DNA of 7,534 nucleotides from positions 1 through 7,534 of the forward strand of contig JABMDG010000236.1 in the NCBI GenBank assembly GCA_015904045.1, given 5' to 3'. Source of the stretch: Nitrospira sp. (GTDB lineage Bacteria > Nitrospirota > Nitrospiria > Nitrospirales > Nitrospiraceae). Positions 4,815 to 7,534 of this stretch are shown here, piece by piece. Made by a program: the position numbers and the translations under genes. The notes under the pieces were generated by a model. The model saw only the letters and a list, made by a program, of their open reading frames with translations, did no database searches and was not told the origin of the DNA. Positions within the stretch are counted from its first letter, which is position 1. Each line of letters starts with the position of its first letter.

Positions 4815-6260
4815 ATGGATGGAGCCATTGAAGACACGATTTGTGCGGTGGCAACTCCCGCCGGAGAAGGCGGCATCGGCATCGTGCGGCTCAGCGGTCG
4901 GCACGCCCTTTCTATTGCGGGACAGATTGTGCGTCTCCGTTCGAATCAACCGCTGGACCGAGTTGCCTCCCATACCCTTCATCTCGCCGATATCTATTTC
5001 CCCAACCGGTCAAATGACTTAGGCGACTCCGGCTCCAACGGGCCCCTGTCAGCGGGGGAGATTATTGACGAAGGCCTCGTTGTATATATGAAGGCACCTC
5101 GGTCGTTTACGTCAGAGGATAGCGTAGAAATTCAGTGCCACGGCGGGAGTGTGGTGCTGGGCATGGTGTGTCAAGCGTGCCTGGTTGCCGGCGCCCGATT
5201 GGCTCAGCCGGGAGAATTTACGAAGCGTGCCTTTCTCAACGGGCGTTTGGATTTGTCACAGGCCGAGGCGGTTCTGGATACTATCCGGTCCAAGTCCGAG
5301 GTCGCGCTGAAACTGGCGCAACGTCACCTCAGGGGAGAGCTGGGCCGGCATGTGGACCGTTTGCGGGCGATATTGGTGGGTCTGTTGGCACAGGTCGAGG
5401 CCGGCATCGATTTTAGCGAAGAAGATATCTCGTTCGTTGGGCAGGCTGAGTTGGCAGGTTCGCTGGAAGATACGCGTCGTGCTATCCGTGTCATGCTTGA
5501 TGCGGCGGAGCAAGGAAGGCGTCTGCGGGAGGGGGCACGGGTGGTCATCGCTGGCCGGCCGAACGTCGGGAAGTCGAGTTTGTTGAATCACTTCCTCGGT
5601 GAGGACCGGGCTATCGTCACGGAGATTCCCGGCACGACACGGGATGTGCTGGAGGGGTCGGTGGTGTGGAATGGCGTGATGATGACCTTGGTGGATACGG
5701 CAGGTCTCAGGGAGACGACGGATATCGTCGAGCTGGAAGGGATGAGGCGGACCAGGTCGGCATTGGAACAAGGGGACTTGGTGTTGCACGTGGTAGATGC
5801 GGCCGAACTCGAAGGGTTCGCCACAGAGGAAGCGGTTCCGATACAGGGAAGCCAAAGGTGCATCACCGTTATCAATAAATGTGATTTGCTGAGTACGGAT
5901 CGGATTATGCACCTGGTCAATAGGATGAAAGCACGCACGGGCGTCACGGTGATCGCCATTTCCGTGCGAACCGCGGAAGGGATAGAAGCACTGCGATCAT
6001 CAATTCAGTTGCATCTGGCGCAGAGGACGTTGGAGCCTGCAGAGTCTGTGGCCATCACGAAGGTGCGGCATCGTGATGCGCTTGAGCGCGCGGAGGCCTC
6101 GCTCGCAGAAGCCCTCAATTCTGTCCGCAATGGGGCAGAGCCGGAGTTTGTCGCCATAGACCTTCGGGGAGCGGCCGACGCCTTGGGCGAGGTCACGGGC
6201 GTGATAACCTCCGATGAGATCTTGCATCAGATCTTTTCAGAGTTTTGCATCGGCAAGTAA
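4815..6260 (+). CDS. mnmE: tRNA modification GTPase MnmE
   Basis: A 481-residue GTPase (also called TrmE). With MnmG it adds the aminomethyl or carboxymethylaminomethyl group to uridine 34 of certain tRNAs, using methylene-tetrahydrofolate. The N-terminal folate-binding and dimer domain begins DTICAVATPAGEGGIGIVRL and contains GEFTKRAFLNGRLDL (133-147). The G domain carries GRPNVGKS (247-254), TTRD (274-277), DTAG (294-297) and NKCD (354-357). The C-terminus is FCIGK, whose cysteine is functionally required in the family. About 15 extra residues (PNRSNDLGDSGS region, 64-80) lie in the N-terminal domain. The ATG gives a family-like N-terminus but has no ribosome binding site. GTG at 4779, with AGGGA (4766-4770) eight bases before it, would add MGPAAAARRVIA and remains possible. 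It follows yidC directly, with no jag gene between. Confidence 0.95.
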   Translation: MDGAIEDTICAVATPAGEGGIGIVRLSGRHALSIAGQIVRLRSNQPLDRVASHTLHLADIYFPNRSNDLGDSGSNGPLSAGEIIDEGLVVYMKAPRSFTSEDSVEIQCHGGSVVLGMVCQACLVAGARLAQPGEFTKRAFLNGRLDLSQAEAVLDTIRSKSEVALKLAQRHLRGELGRHVDRLRAILVGLLAQVEAGIDFSEEDISFVGQAELAGSLEDTRRAIRVMLDAAEQGRRLREGARVVIAGRPNVGKSSLLNHFLGEDRAIVTEIPGTTRDVLEGSVVWNGVMMTLVDTAGLRETTDIVELEGMRRTRSALEQGDLVLHVVDAAELEGFATEEAVPIQGSQRCITVINKCDLLSTDRIMHLVNRMKARTGVTVIAISVRTAEGIEALRSSIQLHLAQRTLEPAESVAITKVRHRDALERAEASLAEALNSVRNGAEPEFVAIDLRGAADALGEVTGVITSDEILHQIFSEFCIGK

Positions 6261-6270
6261 GTCGAGAATA

Positions 6271-6275
6271 AAGGA
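6271..6275 (+). promoter_or_regulatory. Ribosome binding site of mnmG
   Basis: AAGGA lies nine bases before the GTG at 6285 but only three before the in-frame GTG at 6279. The spacing therefore favours 6285. Confidence 0.6.
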
Positions 6276-6284
6276 CGAGTGACT

Positions 6285-7534
6285 GTGAAATTTGATGTCA
6301 TAGTCGTCGGCGGAGGCCATGCTGGTTGTGAAGCCGCGCTTGCCGCGGCGCGCATGGGGGCGAGGACGTTGCTCTTGACGATGGACACGAGCCGCATCGC
6401 CCAGATGTCATGCAACCCCGCAGTCGGCGGAATCGCCAAGGGGCATCTGGTCAAAGAAGTCGACGCGCTCGGCGGCGAGATGGGGCGGAATACGGATCGT
6501 GCCGGCATTCAGTTCCGGTTCATCAACACGAGCAAAGGACCTGCCGTTCGGGCTCTGCGCGCTCAGTGCGATAAAGCGCTGTACCGTACGACCATGCAGA
6601 CGACGCTCAAGCAGGAACTCTGTCTGACGATTGCCGAAGGGACCGTCGATCGGCTGCTCACATCCGGTGGAGCGGTCACCGGCATCGTGACGGGATCCGG
6701 CGAGAGGATCGATGCGAGCGCCGTCGTGTTGACATCAGGAACATTTCTTAAGGGTCTTATCCATATAGGACTCAGCCATTTTCCGGCCGGACGCGCAGGC
6801 GAAGCCTCGGCGGAGCATCTGTCCGATTGCATGCGCGATTTGGGCTTCGAGGTCGGACGCCTCAAAACCGGCACTCCGCCTCGTTTAGACAAGAACACGA
6901 TTGACTTCTCGGTTATGGTTCCTCAGCCCGGCGACGACCCGCCGCCTCCGTTTTCCTATCGCACGAAACGAATCGAAACCAGGCAGGTACTTTGCCACTT
7001 GACCTATACGAATCAACGGACCCATGACATCATCAGAGAGAATCTTGACCGTTCACCGTTGTATAGCGGCGTGATCGAATCCGTAGGCCCACGCTACTGT
7101 CCTTCCATTGAGGACAAAGTGGTTCGGTTTGCCGATAAAGAACGACATCAGATTTTTGTTGAACCAGAAGGACTCGATGTCCAGGAATATTATCCAAACG
7201 GCATTTCCACCAGTCTGCCTGTCGATGTTCAAGCGGCTCTGCTCAGAACAATCCCAGGATTGGAACATGCCACAATGCTCAAGCCCGGTTATGCGATCGA
7301 GTACGATTATTTTCCTCCTCGTCAGCTCCATCAAACGCTTGAAACCAAACTGGTCGGAGGGCTGTATCATGCCGGCCAGATCAATGGGACGTCAGGCTAT
7401 GAGGAGGCAGCCGCACAAGGCTTGATGGCCGGCATCAACGCGGTGCTGAAGATACGACATCAACCCCCGTTGGTACTAGATCGGTCTCAAGCTTATATTG
7501 GAGTGCTGATCGATGATCTCATCACCAAGGATGC
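6285..7534 (+). CDS. mnmG: tRNA uridine-5-carboxymethylaminomethyl synthesis protein MnmG (partial, cut by the right edge)
   Basis: The first 416 residues of the FAD-dependent partner of MnmE (also called GidA), usually a little over 600 residues long. It begins [20 protein letters not shown], a classic Rossmann FAD-binding site. MSCNPAVGG carries Cys43 and [10 protein letters not shown] carries Cys272, equivalent to the two functional cysteines of the E. coli protein. Further family blocks are [23 protein letters not shown], and [20 protein letters not shown] near 359-378. The frame is open without a stop to the window end, so the lack of a C-terminus is an edge effect. GTG 6285 is chosen over GTG 6279 by ribosome-binding-site spacing. 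It follows mnmE by 24 bases with no promoter or terminator between, so the two subunits of the complex are almost certainly co-transcribed. Confidence 0.96.
   Translation, partial: MKFDVIVVGGGHAGCEAALAAARMGARTLLLTMDTSRIAQMSCNPAVGGIAKGHLVKEVDALGGEMGRNTDRAGIQFRFINTSKGPAVRALRAQCDKALYRTTMQTTLKQELCLTIAEGTVDRLLTSGGAVTGIVTGSGERIDASAVVLTSGTFLKGLIHIGLSHFPAGRAGEASAEHLSDCMRDLGFEVGRLKTGTPPRLDKNTIDFSVMVPQPGDDPPPPFSYRTKRIETRQVLCHLTYTNQRTHDIIRENLDRSPLYSGVIESVGPRYCPSIEDKVVRFADKERHQIFVEPEGLDVQEYYPNGISTSLPVDVQAALLRTIPGLEHATMLKPGYAIEYDYFPPRQLHQTLETKLVGGLYHAGQINGTSGYEEAAAQGLMAGINAVLKIRHQPPLVLDRSQAYIGVLIDDLITKD

Noticed and set aside
5256..5912. A 218-codon minus-strand frame opposite mnmE, and similar long antisense frames opposite yidC and the yidC-mnmE junction
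   Set aside because: They lie fully antisense to strongly conserved genes, lack ribosome binding sites and recognisable motifs, and are expected in GC-rich DNA.
1..7534. CRISPR array, insertion sequence, prophage, tRNA or rRNA gene
   Set aside because: No regularly spaced direct repeats, transposase or integrase motifs, terminal inverted repeats or tRNA cloverleaf patterns were seen. Apart from the one divergent intergenic region, the window is densely coding.

Overview
The window looks like chromosomal DNA of a moderately GC-rich diderm (Gram-negative-type) bacterium. Two lipoprotein signal peptides, a long-form YidC with a large periplasmic domain, and the housekeeping gene order all point that way. 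My best guess is a Nitrospira-like member of the Nitrospirota. That guess rests on gene order and protein style, not on a search.

Left part (1-1839, minus strand): a compact envelope gene set reading right to left. First comes a helical lipoprotein of about 204 residues with a lysine-ending tail, resembling DUF4398-type proteins. Next, 18 bases on, is a lipoprotein L,D-transpeptidase of the YkuD family. Last, 7 bases after its stop, is the start of a third gene that opens with an apparent signal peptide and runs off the left edge. The short gaps suggest one operon. The two lipoproteins share a helical motif.

Middle (1840-2177): a divergent intergenic region without genes. It carries a consensus-perfect sigma-70 promoter (TTGACA, 17 bases, TATAAT) for the rightward cluster. 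A perfect 13-base palindrome overlaps its -35 box, and a run of seven C lies in its spacer. A weaker leftward promoter candidate has two overlapping inverted repeats around it.

Right part (2178-7534, plus strand): the conserved cluster rpmH (ribosomal protein L34), rnpA (RNase P protein), yidD, yidC (membrane insertase), mnmE and mnmG (tRNA wobble-uridine modification); mnmG is cut by the right edge. RnpA serves tRNA 5' processing, MnmE and MnmG form one tRNA-modifying complex, and YidC and YidD serve membrane-protein insertion. In many bacteria this cluster borders dnaA and oriC. Here its left neighbour is the envelope operon, and I saw no DnaA-box cluster.

No mobile element, CRISPR array, tRNA or rRNA gene was seen. 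The ordinary part of the window is the rpmH-mnmG cluster. The most interesting parts are the lipoprotein/transpeptidase pair, which could be a peptidoglycan-anchoring system, and the architecture of the rpmH promoter.
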